Positions 24,909 through 33,899 of a stretch of DNA of 64,000 bases are shown here, piece after piece (the stretch's first letter is position 1; each line of letters begins with the position of its first letter). Under the pieces are notes generated by a model. It was given only the letters and a program-made list of their open reading frames with translations, did not search any database and was not told the DNA's origin. Source of the DNA: Pedobacter psychroterrae (lineage in GTDB: Bacteria > Bacteroidota > Bacteroidia > Sphingobacteriales > Sphingobacteriaceae); the NCBI RefSeq assembly GCF_004331695.1, contig NZ_SJSL01000006.1:62001-126000 (forward strand), written 5' to 3'. Both the position numbers and the translations under genes were made by a program.

Positions 24909-27461
24909 TTAGTCTTTATTGGACAATGCTTTCTCTATCCGGTCAGACAAATCTTCCAGATGATATTTAGTCATACTTGTAGTAGATGGAGCAGCAGATT
25001 TCATCATCCCAGAAATCTCACGCAATTGTGCTTTCACAAAGGATGAAACATCAGTCTGACTGGCTGATGGCCCCGACGACCTGCCCATCATACCTCCCGG
25101 AGCTGCCGGTGGTGCCGGCTTCACAATGGAGATCAGTACATCCACATATGTCTTCTGCAAGTTACGGCGATAAATGTCAATCTCAGAGTTAGATTTCAAT
25201 TCTGTCAATATACCAGAATTTAAATCTGCAAACAGGTCCGTTAGCTTATAGGCATCCTTTCCATCTGTAACCTCTGCATTGATCAGTTTATTCATTGTAC
25301 TGGTAGTCAGTAATCTGGCCAGTGCAGAAATCTGCACGCGATTGATCACATCGGTAGGGTTCTGCCCGATATTGTCCAGGATTTTTTGATCTACCAGCCA
25401 GGTCGGTGTGGTAAATACATTCTTATTGAAGAAGTCCATCGCCTCCTTTTGAATCGCATAAGGAGTACGTGAGTACACATTCGCTTTTTCTTCTACAGTC
25501 CTTGGAGTAGTATAAACACCACCTACATTTTTAGCCACATGGCCTATGTATCTGCTAAACTGCCCAAGCATTTCTGAATATAGCGTCGAAAGATCTTCAT
25601 ATCCCTCATTCTCATTTTTCGCCCATTCAGGCATTTTAACAATGATGCGCTTCAGGTTTTTGATGCCGTACTCGCTTGCTTTCATCGCATTATCTCCCAG
25701 GTCCTCACTTTGGTTGCGTGGATCGTTAGGATCCATTTCTGTTCCAAATACCAGGCGGTTATCAGCTGAAAGCCGTTTGATAATGGTCTTGTTGGAATAC
25801 GCTTCCTCTTCCTCAGGGGTCTTAAACTGAGGCATCCATTTATAGCCCCATTCTATCGCCCATTTATCATAGTCACCAATACGCGGAAAAATTCCTTTCT
25901 CTGTGATATTGTCTTCAGGTTGTGCTACATAGTTAAACCTCGCATAGTCCATAATAGATGGTGTATGTCCGTTCGCTTCCACCCATTTCTTGTCGCGGAG
26001 TTTCTCAACCGGCACAGTAGCTGAAGAACCAAAATTATGGCGCAGGCCCAGGGTATGGCCCACCTCATGTGAAGATACGAAGCGGATCAGTTCACCCATC
26101 AGCTTGTCATCAAATTTGGTTTTACGTGCAGCAGGATCTATTGCAGAAGCCTGGATAAAATACCAGTTCCTAAGCAATAGCATAATATTGTGGTACCAGT
26201 TAATATGCGTTTCCAGGATCTCGCCAGTACGCGGGTCATGAACATGCGGACCGCTTGCGTTTGGTATATCAGAAGGTTTATAGACAATTGCATTATGCCG
26301 CGCGTCGTCAATACTCCAGTTAGGATCTTTGGGAGCTTCCTTAGCTACAATAGCATTCTTAAAACCCGCTTTTTCAAAAGCAGCCTGCCAGTCGTTCACA
26401 CCTGCAATCAGGTAAGGTACCCATTTCTTCGGTGTAGCCGGATCTATATAAAACACGATAGGCTTGGCAGGTTCTACCAATTCACCTTTCTTGTATTTTT
26501 CCACATCTTCCGGTTTCGGCTCCAGTCGCCAGCGGGTAATGATAGATTGGCGCTTAACTCCCTGAGGGTTTGCATCGAAGTCAACATAACCGGTAGCAAA
26601 ATAACCTACCCTGGGATCAAAGTTGCGGGGCTTCATTTGATTTGATGGCAATAGTACCATAGAGCTATTCAGCTCATAAGTGGCTGGCGTAGCCCCTCCA
26701 GGTGGCGCCATCATACCTGGCAGCGCAGGTGCAGATTTAGTGAAGGTCTTCAAAGTACGTATCTCGATGTTCATTGGATAAGACTTGATTTCCTTAATGT
26801 AACTTCTGTCAGCCATAATACCGCCTAATGAAAGGCCTCTTTTAGCACCTGCTGAGAAGAAGAAAATATCATTATCACCATTCATATAGTCTGTAACGTC
26901 GATCACAACCCCGCCTTTTTTAGTGACAGAATCCTTGGCAAAGGCCTTGATGTCAAACGCAGCTACGAGGGGCTGAATGTTAGAGTTCAGCAATGTCCTG
27001 GACATGCCCTGCTCCGTTGTATCACGGGAGCGTTCATCAAAAGAAATGCTCTTTAAGAACAACTTATTGCCAGGTCCTTTTTCAAAAGAAATCACATTAT
27101 CTCCTATATGGTCACCACCATATCCCATCATGGAAGCACGGTTTCCCGCCGCAGCTTTACTGATTCTGTTGACAAGCAAAATTTCGCGGTTTAGCAAACT
27201 ATCCGGAATCTCAAAGAAATAGCGGTCGTCTATGTTGTGCACCCAAAAGAGGCCTTTATCAGTCTTGGCTTTAGCCGTAATTACATCTTTGTAAGGTTTA
27301 GGGCCTGGTTTTGCAGGAGCTGCTGGAGGCACTGCCGGCCCCTTTTTGGTAGTATCGGCCTTGGCCGATGGCGTGCTAGGTTTTGTAGTAGGCTTTGTCT
27401 GGGCATCCGCATAAGATGCCACAGCAATACCTAACATGGTCAATAAAACTGTTTTTTTCAT
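24909..27461 (-). CDS. Secreted zinc-dependent metalloprotease (DUF5117/DUF4953 family)
   Basis: 850 aa from the ATG at 27461, which begins a signal peptide (MKKTVLLTMLGIAVASYADAQ). A -7 box at 27516-27523 covers the upstream in-frame ATG at 27518, so the shorter start is preferred. A Pro/Lys/Thr-rich linker follows, then DUF5118- and DUF5117-like regions and the extended zinc site HEVGHTLGLRHNF (about 463-475), with the third His of a metzincin-type HExxHxxGxxH. The C-terminus contains a DUF4953-like domain. These proteins are exported Bacteroidota peptidases of largely unknown substrate. Confidence 0.9.
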   Translation of the reverse strand: MKKTVLLTMLGIAVASYADAQTKPTTKPSTPSAKADTTKKGPAVPPAAPAKPGPKPYKDVITAKAKTDKGLFWVHNIDDRYFFEIPDSLLNREILLVNRISKAAAGNRASMMGYGGDHIGDNVISFEKGPGNKLFLKSISFDERSRDTTEQGMSRTLLNSNIQPLVAAFDIKAFAKDSVTKKGGVVIDVTDYMNGDNDIFFFSAGAKRGLSLGGIMADRSYIKEIKSYPMNIEIRTLKTFTKSAPALPGMMAPPGGATPATYELNSSMVLLPSNQMKPRNFDPRVGYFATGYVDFDANPQGVKRQSIITRWRLEPKPEDVEKYKKGELVEPAKPIVFYIDPATPKKWVPYLIAGVNDWQAAFEKAGFKNAIVAKEAPKDPNWSIDDARHNAIVYKPSDIPNASGPHVHDPRTGEILETHINWYHNIMLLLRNWYFIQASAIDPAARKTKFDDKLMGELIRFVSSHEVGHTLGLRHNFGSSATVPVEKLRDKKWVEANGHTPSIMDYARFNYVAQPEDNITEKGIFPRIGDYDKWAIEWGYKWMPQFKTPEEEEAYSNKTIIKRLSADNRLVFGTEMDPNDPRNQSEDLGDNAMKASEYGIKNLKRIIVKMPEWAKNENEGYEDLSTLYSEMLGQFSRYIGHVAKNVGGVYTTPRTVEEKANVYSRTPYAIQKEAMDFFNKNVFTTPTWLVDQKILDNIGQNPTDVINRVQISALARLLTTSTMNKLINAEVTDGKDAYKLTDLFADLNSGILTELKSNSEIDIYRRNLQKTYVDVLISIVKPAPPAAPGGMMGRSSGPSASQTDVSSFVKAQLREISGMMKSAAPSTTSMTKYHLEDLSDRIEKALSNKD

Positions 27462-27515
27462 TAAACGTAATAATAAGTTTAGTTTACTATGATTGATTTG
27501 ATCATTAGCTTTCGG

Positions 27516-27523
27516 CAAAGTTA
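27516..27523 (-). promoter_or_regulatory. -7 box (TAACTTTG) of the metalloprotease gene
   Basis: On the reverse strand TAACTTTG fits TAnnTTTG. Transcription would start near 27509, giving a leader of about 50 bases to the ATG at 27461. Confidence 0.5.
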
Positions 27524-27572
27524 CGCCAGCTATCAGAAAAACACGCTGTTACACTATAACTTTACAGTTACA

Positions 27573-28598
27573 TTAGTGAATCATTTTGAAGAGCAATTCT
27601 TTAAGCAATTCTCCATCCGTGGTATTTCCTGTACTGTCCACTCCTTTGCTCTTTAAATCATATTCCCTCAGCAAGCTTACGATATCGAAGGTTTTACCCA
27701 GTGAATAGCTGCGCGCTGCAGTCTCAAAGTCTTTCACAAAGTATGGGTTTACGCCCAGTTCCTTTGCCGCATCAGCCTTATTCTGCAGGTAATGGTATTT
27801 CAGGATCTTGGTAAAATAGGCACTCAGATTGGCCATTACCATCACCATAGGATTCGCCTTTGGATTATCTGCAAAGTAATTGATGATCTGGTTGCACTTC
27901 AAAACATTCTTTACAGCCAGGGCTTTCTGCAGTTCAAAAACATTGTATTCCTTACTGATCCCTATGTTTTTCTGGATCAGGTCAGTATCTATGGTAGTTT
28001 CTTTACCAATATTTAAGAATAGCTTCTCCACCTCGTTGGCTATCTTCGAAAGGTCAGTACCCAGATATTCCGCCATCAGGGCCGATGCCTGAGGCGCTAT
28101 CTTATATCCCTTCTCTCTCACCAGCTCTTCTATCCAGCCAGCCAGCTTATAGTCGCGCACCAGTTCAGACTGAAATACCAGTCCATTCTTATCGATCGCT
28201 TTATAGATCTTTTTACGCTTGTCAAAATTGGCGTATTTATAGCCCAGCACCAAGATTGTACTTGGCATCGGCTTCTCAAAGTAATTGAGTACAAATTCGG
28301 CACTTTTGCTATTTCCTTCCGTCTCCTTCGCCCACTTCAGGTCCTGTGCTTCTTTTACTATGATCAACTGATAATCAGACATCATAGGGTAGCGCTTAGC
28401 CGCATTCATGATCATTGACATATCCGTATCCTTCCCGTAAAGCACCGTCTGGTTAAAACCCTTTTCCATTTCATTCAGTACGTGGGCCTCCATATAATGG
28501 ATCACCTGATCTATGTAATAGGGTTCTTCTCCGTGCAACAGGTATACGGGCTTAAACTTTCTGGCTTTAATGTCTTTTATGATATCTGCGGCAGTCAT
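27573..28598 (-). CDS. holA: DNA polymerase III subunit delta
   Basis: 341 aa, standard length. The N-terminal AAA-like domain begins TAADIIKDIKARKFKPVYLLHGEEPYYIDQV-like sequence (degenerate P-loop GEEPYYID at about 23-30); further family stretches are MSDYQLIIVKEAQDLKW and the lid and C-terminal collar domain (LFLNIGKETTIDTDLI, ANLSAYFTKIL). Delta opens the beta sliding clamp in the clamp loader. It is divergent from the HsdR_N gene, and its -7 box at 28607-28614 implies an almost leaderless mRNA. Confidence 0.95.
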   Translation of the reverse strand: MTAADIIKDIKARKFKPVYLLHGEEPYYIDQVIHYMEAHVLNEMEKGFNQTVLYGKDTDMSMIMNAAKRYPMMSDYQLIIVKEAQDLKWAKETEGNSKSAEFVLNYFEKPMPSTILVLGYKYANFDKRKKIYKAIDKNGLVFQSELVRDYKLAGWIEELVREKGYKIAPQASALMAEYLGTDLSKIANEVEKLFLNIGKETTIDTDLIQKNIGISKEYNVFELQKALAVKNVLKCNQIINYFADNPKANPMVMVMANLSAYFTKILKYHYLQNKADAAKELGVNPYFVKDFETAARSYSLGKTFDIVSLLREYDLKSKGVDSTGNTTDGELLKELLFKMIH

Positions 28599-28606
28599 AT
28601 GATTGC

Positions 28607-28614
28607 CAAACTTA
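28607..28614 (-). promoter_or_regulatory. -7 box (TAAGTTTG) of holA
   Basis: On the reverse strand TAAGTTTG fits TAnnTTTG, 8 bases before the ATG. The surrounding 17 bases (28605-28621) are identical to those at 46670-46686 in front of the S9 peptidase gene. Confidence 0.55.
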
Positions 28615-28642
28615 GATAAAAATTTTGTTTACTTTTACACAA

Positions 28643-29104
28643 ATGTCATTTACCCCAACCGCCCTTAATCTGCCTCAGTATCCTTTCAAAATCACATTAA
28701 AGGATTCCAGGCATTTTATATTCGATGAGGTACGTAAAAAACACCTGGTGCTTACTCCTGAAGAATGGGTGAGGCAGCATTTCATACAATACCTCATTCT
28801 CGAAAAAAAGTTTCCAAGATCGCTTATCCAGATAGAAGGTGGCTTGAACCTCAATCAGCTTCAGAAAAGAACCGACATTGTCATCTTCAACAACCTGGGC
28901 CAGCGCATTATGGTCATAGAATGTAAAGCACCGGCAGTGAGGATTAACCAGGGGGTATTCGATCAGGCAGCACGGTACAATTCCGTGCACAAAACCAAAT
29001 GGCTGGTAGTCACCAATGGGTTAAAACACTGTTATGCACAAATAGACCACACCAAAGAAAGCTTCCTCTTTATTGAGGAATTACCTTTTTACGCAGATTT
29101 ATAA
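28643..29104 (+). CDS. HsdR_N (type I restriction N-terminal) domain protein
   Basis: 153 aa from the ATG at 28643; an in-frame TTG 18 bases earlier is less likely. The protein is one PD-(D/E)xK nuclease fold: RKKHLVLTPEEWVRQHFIQY (about 33-52), then KRTDIVIFNN with the catalytic Asp and MVIECKAPAV with the Glu-x-Lys pair, then a conserved Gln-containing helix. The catalytic residues look intact. Stand-alone versions are common in Bacteroidota next to holA and are not accompanied by hsdM/hsdS, so a repair or housekeeping role is more likely than restriction. Confidence 0.88.
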   Translation: MSFTPTALNLPQYPFKITLKDSRHFIFDEVRKKHLVLTPEEWVRQHFIQYLILEKKFPRSLIQIEGGLNLNQLQKRTDIVIFNNLGQRIMVIECKAPAVRINQGVFDQAARYNSVHKTKWLVVTNGLKHCYAQIDHTKESFLFIEELPFYADL

Positions 29105-29127
29105 TCCAATACTTACCTGATACGACA

Positions 29128-31368
29128 ATGAAAAGATCAGTCCTCTTTCTACTGCTAACCTGCCTGCTGCTCAGTGCCAGCGCACAAATACCCGACAAAA
29201 GCTGGTGGACTTTCAGCTACCCTGCTAATAGGGCCCCCGACAGCGGGCTTCTCAGTCTGCGGTATTTAAATGAACCCCTTGCAGGCAAAAATGGTTTTAT
29301 CCGTTTGAGCAAAGACGGTAATTCCTTTGTAAACGGCAAAGGTCTGGAAATTCGCTTTTGGGCCAGTAATGGTGGCAGTCTTGCCAGCGAATTTACGGAC
29401 AAACAGCTGGACACACTCGCAAGGTTCCTGGCCAGTAAAGGCGTAAACCTGGTCCGTTACCATGGCGCTATCAATCCGAGAGGCAAAAATACCGGGATCA
29501 ACGATGCCGACACTAAAGAAATCACTAATATCTGGCGCTGTGTAGCCGCCATGAAAAAACATGGAATTTACACCGTCATCTCACCTTTCTGGCCTCACAA
29601 CGGACATATGGGCGGATGGGTCCCTGAAGAATGGGGAATTGAAGGATATTCCGGCAAGGACGATCTATGGGCAGTAATGTATTTCAACGACAAACTTAGG
29701 CAGGGTTATAAATCATGGGTCAAACAACTCTACACCACACCCAATCCGTATACCGGGGTTGCCTTAAAAGACGAACCTGCCGTGGCCATCATACAGATTG
29801 AGAATGAAGATGCGGTATTTTTCTGGACCATGGGTTCTATAAAACCTGCACTGGCAAAAATGGCCGGTCAGCAATTTTCAGAATGGCTGAAAGCCAAATA
29901 TGGAAGCTTGGCCGCAGTAAAACAGCGCTGGGGAACGGCTAGTCATAAAGACGATGATTTCGCCTCAGGGATAATTGGTTTAAACCATATTTATGAACTG
30001 ACCATCCCCGCCTCGCCCGGAGTATCAGAAAGACTAAAAGACCAAACCGAATTCTACGCACATATACAGCGCACATTTTATGATGACATGGCAAAATACT
30101 ACCGTGAAGAACTAGGTTGCAAGCAAATCATCAATGGCAATAACTGGCGGACAGCCTCCCAAAGCCGCTTGCTCGATCTCGAGCGCTGGACAAATAGCGG
30201 CGTGGACGTAATTGCGGCCAACAAATATTTTGATCCGCAGCACAAAGGTCCAAATGATGGATGGCGGATAGAACCAGGTGACCATTATGGTGCTCCCTCC
30301 GCGCTTAAAAACCCGGCGGACCTCCCATCCAACCTTAAACATGTGACCGGCCGGCCTATGATGATCACGGAAAGTGCCTGGAACCTGCCAAATAAATATC
30401 AGACCGAAGGGCCATTACTCATGGCGGCATACGGAGGCCTAACAGGCCTGGATGCCTTTTTTTGGTTCTGTCCTACTGCCACTACCTTTGCTACCCAGCT
30501 GCATTTTACATGGACAAAGATCAACGGTCAACACCCCATGAACCGATGGAGTACTTCTACTCCGGGTGAAACAGGCATGTTTCCTGCTAATGCGCTCATT
30601 CACAGGTTGGGCTATGTAAAAGAAGGCAAAGCAGTAGCGGAACAGCGCAGCATGAACAGCATGCTCGACAGAGAGGTCCCTTCGATCTTCGAAGAGCAGT
30701 CCTTCGATCCAAACCGGGATTTTATTATCGGAAACAAAAATAATGAAGGCAAAAGTACCTTATCACCCCTTACCTTCCTAACCGGCAATGTATCTACCAC
30801 GTACGGAAGCGATAAAGACACGGTGGCGATTTATGCAGACCAGTCAAAATTAATAGATACGGAAAGAAGCCTGATTGCTTCCGTTACCGCTCAACATCGC
30901 CTGGATTATAAAAATGGCATCTTCATACTCAACACGCCAAAGGCAAAAGCAGTCGCAGGCTTTCTAAATACCCAGAAGGTGTTTGAGTTAGGCGAAGTAA
31001 TCATTTCGTCAGACAACGAATATGCTACTATCGAACTAGTTAGTATGGATGATAAAAACATTAGTCAGTCGAAGAAGATGCTCCTGCAGGTAGGTACAAT
31101 ATTTAGGCCAACCAACTGGAATGAAGAGCCCTCTGCTTATAGTCACAACAACAAAGAGGTCAAAGGATTTAAGATCACCAATACTGGAATACTACCCTGG
31201 TTGGGAATGCCCGCACAGGGAAGCGTAAAGATTAAAAACAAACATATTGACAAAGCGATCCAATTAGATGCCGCAGGATACAGGGTTAAAGACCTCAACC
31301 TAAAAGTAACTGGTGACACTGTCGAATTAATCCTGCCTGCCGACGCCTATTATATTCTACTGGAATAA
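29128..31368 (+). CDS. Secreted clan GH-A glycoside hydrolase (cellulase-like)
   Basis: 746 aa with a signal peptide (MKRSVLFLLLTCLLLSASAQ). The core is a TIM barrel of clan GH-A type: KGVNLVRYHGAINPRG early, IQIENEDAVFF with putative acid/base Glu227 after Asn226, and MMITESAWNLP with putative nucleophile Glu415. A beta-rich C-terminal domain of about 200 residues follows. Architecture recalls GH5/GH42-like enzymes, but I cannot fix the family or the sugar. It stands alone, not next to susCD. Confidence 0.8.
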   Translation: MKRSVLFLLLTCLLLSASAQIPDKSWWTFSYPANRAPDSGLLSLRYLNEPLAGKNGFIRLSKDGNSFVNGKGLEIRFWASNGGSLASEFTDKQLDTLARFLASKGVNLVRYHGAINPRGKNTGINDADTKEITNIWRCVAAMKKHGIYTVISPFWPHNGHMGGWVPEEWGIEGYSGKDDLWAVMYFNDKLRQGYKSWVKQLYTTPNPYTGVALKDEPAVAIIQIENEDAVFFWTMGSIKPALAKMAGQQFSEWLKAKYGSLAAVKQRWGTASHKDDDFASGIIGLNHIYELTIPASPGVSERLKDQTEFYAHIQRTFYDDMAKYYREELGCKQIINGNNWRTASQSRLLDLERWTNSGVDVIAANKYFDPQHKGPNDGWRIEPGDHYGAPSALKNPADLPSNLKHVTGRPMMITESAWNLPNKYQTEGPLLMAAYGGLTGLDAFFWFCPTATTFATQLHFTWTKINGQHPMNRWSTSTPGETGMFPANALIHRLGYVKEGKAVAEQRSMNSMLDREVPSIFEEQSFDPNRDFIIGNKNNEGKSTLSPLTFLTGNVSTTYGSDKDTVAIYADQSKLIDTERSLIASVTAQHRLDYKNGIFILNTPKAKAVAGFLNTQKVFELGEVIISSDNEYATIELVSMDDKNISQSKKMLLQVGTIFRPTNWNEEPSAYSHNNKEVKGFKITNTGILPWLGMPAQGSVKIKNKHIDKAIQLDAAGYRVKDLNLKVTGDTVELILPADAYYILLE

Positions 31369-31394
31369 ACTAATCAGACCCTGAACTATGTTTT

Positions 31395-31850
31395 TTAGTG
31401 AGCTAGCCGCAGGCGATAAGTCTCCACTTCTTTTAGTGCTTCCAAAATTCCCGTACGCTGACGCTGCAGCAGTTCTATATGGTCTGCGTGGGTAGAATAA
31501 TCTTCAAGAGCCTTATCGTATTTCTCAATTGCAGCTTTTTCACCAGTCTCAATAGCAGCCAATATCGCTGCATCTTCCTTGCTGCTCATGGCCTGCTTAA
31601 TATCTATCCAGGTTCTGTGAAGCACACCAAGAATGCCACCTTCTTCATTATTTGAATCACCACCGTGCAAGGCCAGATGTTCTTTTAGTTCCATCGCATA
31701 ACCTGCGCGCTGCGCTGAATATTTTAAGAACAGCCCTTTTAGTTCTATACTATCCGTAGCTTCAGAAGCAGATTCATACCCTTCTTTACCGTCGTTTACA
31801 ATATTAATCAATCCTTTCAGGTCGCTGATTATTTCATTATTATTTTCCAT
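31395..31850 (-). CDS. DUF2383 ferritin-like four-helix protein (PA2169 family)
   Basis: 151 aa, all helical, with no signal peptide. Four-helix bundle segments are DLKGLINIVNDGKEGYESAS, FLKYSAQRAGYAMELKEHL, ILAAIETGEKAAIEKYDKAL and HIELLQRQRTGILEALKEV. Glu and His residues at helix positions match ferritin-like metal sites (KEHL, GEKAA). Members are often stress-induced; the role is undefined. Confidence 0.88.
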   Translation of the reverse strand: MENNNEIISDLKGLINIVNDGKEGYESASEATDSIELKGLFLKYSAQRAGYAMELKEHLALHGGDSNNEEGGILGVLHRTWIDIKQAMSSKEDAAILAAIETGEKAAIEKYDKALEDYSTHADHIELLQRQRTGILEALKEVETYRLRLAH

Positions 31851-31955
31851 GATATAAGTTTTTAAATACCTATAACCTTTGTCGACGGCAATTGGTTTGC
31901 CTTTTTACGAAGATTCGTAATTCAGGCCCAATTTCATTATCTTTCCAAAAAAACA

Positions 31956-32546
31956 ATGAAAAAATCAACGCTCTTCGAACTCGCCATTAAAATAACCGGT
32001 CTTGTTGCCCTTTGGCATGCCGTTATGGCATCTCCTACTTTATTTGCGGGGTTTACCATATTCGCTTCTGCATTGTCCAACTTCGGTACACAGGGCGGCT
32101 TCATGGCCATCCTTGGTATCTCCATGTTCCTAAACATAGCAGTGGCCGGATTTTTCGCTTACCTCTGTCTGATGAAAACGGGTATGCTGCTCAGGCTTTT
32201 TAAGTTCGACAACGAGGAGGAGCTTGATTTAAAAACAGAAAAAAAGGTATTCTTTGAGATAGCCGTATTCCTTGCCGCCATAATGCTTCTTATAAGCGGA
32301 CTCACGAACCTGGTCAGCTACGATTATAAGACAGATTATAAAACAGAAACTATCAATCAGATGACTAACAATCAAATATCTACCAATACCTATTCCTACT
32401 TTCAAACGGGGCAGTTGCTTCTACCTGGCTGCTCAAAAGATACGGATACCATGATCTGGATCAGGCATCCGTTGATAAAAACTGACCCGAAGAATTTCCT
32501 AGCTGAACTCAGGTTCGGCATAGAACTTCGCCAGATTGATACATAA
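31956..32546 (+). CDS. Hypothetical membrane protein, possibly with an altered C-terminus
   Basis: 196 aa with hydrophobic segments at about 8-28, 32-70 and 99-120. The last 70 residues are polar and of unusual composition, and the final 48 bases overlap the end of the convergent gene at 32499-32735, which is rare among neighbours here. This may mean that the original C-terminus was lost by a frameshift or deletion around 32330-32400. Family not recognised. Confidence 0.5.
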   Translation: MKKSTLFELAIKITGLVALWHAVMASPTLFAGFTIFASALSNFGTQGGFMAILGISMFLNIAVAGFFAYLCLMKTGMLLRLFKFDNEEELDLKTEKKVFFEIAVFLAAIMLLISGLTNLVSYDYKTDYKTETINQMTNNQISTNTYSYFQTGQLLLPGCSKDTDTMIWIRHPLIKTDPKNFLAELRFGIELRQIDT

Positions 32547-32735
32547 AAAGCCGTGGCTACTGAGCACCAATGCTATCTGATCTGCTTTATCAGCACCAGA
32601 CTCTACCCTGAGAATTCTGTCACAGTCATCAATATCCACTGTCCAGCGCATGTCAGCTGCCAGCGCATTTAAAAACGGTGTTACCCTGCGCAGATCGTGT
32701 TTTGAACCAATACTTGTTTTAAAAATTAATACCAT
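32499..32735 (-). CDS. Small ferredoxin-like-fold protein, 78 aa
   Basis: A beta-alpha-beta-beta-alpha-beta pattern (MVLIFKTSIG, RRVTPFLNALAADM, WTVDIDDCDRILRVES, ADQIALVLSSHGF) similar in size and layout to heavy-metal-associated or ACT-like domains, but without a CxxC. Small proteins of this type are common in Bacteroidota and uncharacterised. It is the last of three same-strand genes below the ECF sigma factor. Confidence 0.65.
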   Translation of the reverse strand: MVLIFKTSIGSKHDLRRVTPFLNALAADMRWTVDIDDCDRILRVESGADKADQIALVLSSHGFLCINLAKFYAEPEFS

Positions 32736-32758
32736 ATCTCAAAGCTTATTAAATAGGT

Positions 32759-33133
32759 TTACTTTCCTTCCTCTTTTTCATCCCTGCACCAATTACCAAA
32801 GCGGCCAAACTTATGCTCGCCCATACGTTCCTTGAAACGCTCCAGTTCCTCCGGACTCATGCTCTTCATCTTCTCGGCCAGCTGGCGCTTCCTAAACGCA
32901 CCTCTCCCACCAGGACCGCCCATTCCGCCAAATCCAAAAAGCAGTTTACACAACACAATGATACCCGCCGACTGCCAAAAGGTGATCGTCGCTACATGGA
33001 TCACATCGGGCAATATATTATTCCACAACAGCATCACCACATAGGTGAACAATGCCATCATTGAAAACACCATCAAGGGAATGAAGACGTACTTGCCCTT
33101 ACCCATTCTTTCAATAAAATTATTTCTTCTCAT
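32759..33133 (-). CDS. Small membrane protein downstream of the ECF sigma factor
   Basis: 124 aa. Two membrane segments (YVFIPLMVFSMMALFTYVVM and FWQSAGIIVLCKLLFGFG) are followed by a glycine-rich turn (GGMGGPGGRG) and a basic/acidic cytoplasmic tail (MSPEELERFKERMGEHKFG). It is 11 bp downstream of the sigma factor stop and almost certainly co-transcribed. Its position suggests a regulator of the sigma factor, but it lacks a zinc-binding anti-sigma motif. Confidence 0.75.
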   Translation of the reverse strand: MRRNNFIERMGKGKYVFIPLMVFSMMALFTYVVMLLWNNILPDVIHVATITFWQSAGIIVLCKLLFGFGGMGGPGGRGAFRKRQLAEKMKSMSPEELERFKERMGEHKFGRFGNWCRDEKEEGK

Positions 33134-33144
33134 CTTTTTGACTA

Positions 33145-33693
33145 TTAATCTGTTAATTCCTCGTACAATTGCCTCAGTCGCTTCCTAAGGTGCAATACCG
33201 CATAGCGCTTTCGCGTTACCAGCGTCTGCGCATTTACCCCCGTTCGTTCAGCTATTTCCTTAAAGGGGATATCTTCGAGCTCCTGCCATACAAATACCTG
33301 CCGCTGCTCCTCCGGAAGCTCCTCCAGTGCCGCAAACAGCTGCTCCCAAAACAGGTTGCGCAAATATTCCGTCTCTGGAGTAGCCTGATCCGGAAACAGG
33401 ATCGAAGTGTAATCCTGCTCGCCTTCTTCATCCTCGCCAAACATATCATCCAGCAAACTTTCTGTCCGCTTGCGGTATTTGTCTGTGATCTTATTACGGG
33501 CCACTTTGTACAGCCATGCGCCCGTTTGCTCTATCGGGGCAGTATTGACCAGCGCGCTCAGGCTATACCAGATATCCTGCAGAATATCCTGTGCATCAGC
33601 ATCGCTGGACACCTTTCCCCTGATAAAGGACAGCAGACCTTTCCCATAATCCTGAATGGTTCTTGTCAAATAACTGTTCTTTTCTTCGGGCAT
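33145..33693 (-). CDS. ECF-type RNA polymerase sigma factor
   Basis: 182 aa. Region 2 includes DAQDILQDIWYSLSALV and GAWLYKVARNKITDKYRKR (about 32-78); a charged linker follows; region 4 is LEELPEEQRQVFVWQELEDI then FKEIAERTGVNAQTLVTRKR (helix-turn-helix, about 148-170). It would direct RNA polymerase to stress or envelope promoters. No FecR-type anti-sigma gene is nearby; the membrane protein 11 bp downstream is the only candidate regulator. It is divergent from the ankyrin/flavin operon at 33900. Confidence 0.93.
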   Translation of the reverse strand: MPEEKNSYLTRTIQDYGKGLLSFIRGKVSSDADAQDILQDIWYSLSALVNTAPIEQTGAWLYKVARNKITDKYRKRTESLLDDMFGEDEEGEQDYTSILFPDQATPETEYLRNLFWEQLFAALEELPEEQRQVFVWQELEDIPFKEIAERTGVNAQTLVTRKRYAVLHLRKRLRQLYEELTD

Positions 33694-33851
33694 CAGCGCT
33701 TATAAGTATGGTACTTAATAGTATAGACGGGCCAAGTCCAAAAACATTTCAAAAAAATGAAGAAATAATAATATGGTGGCTTGTCCTAATCCGAAATAGA
33801 TTTTGCTTTTTAAAAAATCCTCAGCAGATACTGGAATCACATCATTTTTTA

Positions 33852-33859
33852 TATATTTG
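33852..33859 (+). promoter_or_regulatory. -7 box (TATATTTG) of the ankyrin/flavin operon
   Basis: TATATTTG fits TAnnTTTG, 40 bases before the ATG at 33900, and supports that start over longer in-frame ones. Confidence 0.55.
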
Positions 33860-33899
33860 CTCTCAATTTAGATTTAATATAAATAAATATATTATTGTT

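Noticed and set aside
28643..29104. HsdR_N protein as part of a restriction system
   Set aside because: No methyltransferase, specificity subunit or helicase is encoded nearby; the protein is a stand-alone nuclease-fold domain.
33663..33899. N-terminal extension of the ankyrin protein from 33663
   Set aside because: It would overlap the divergent sigma factor gene, lies before the -7 box and would bury the signal peptide at 33900.
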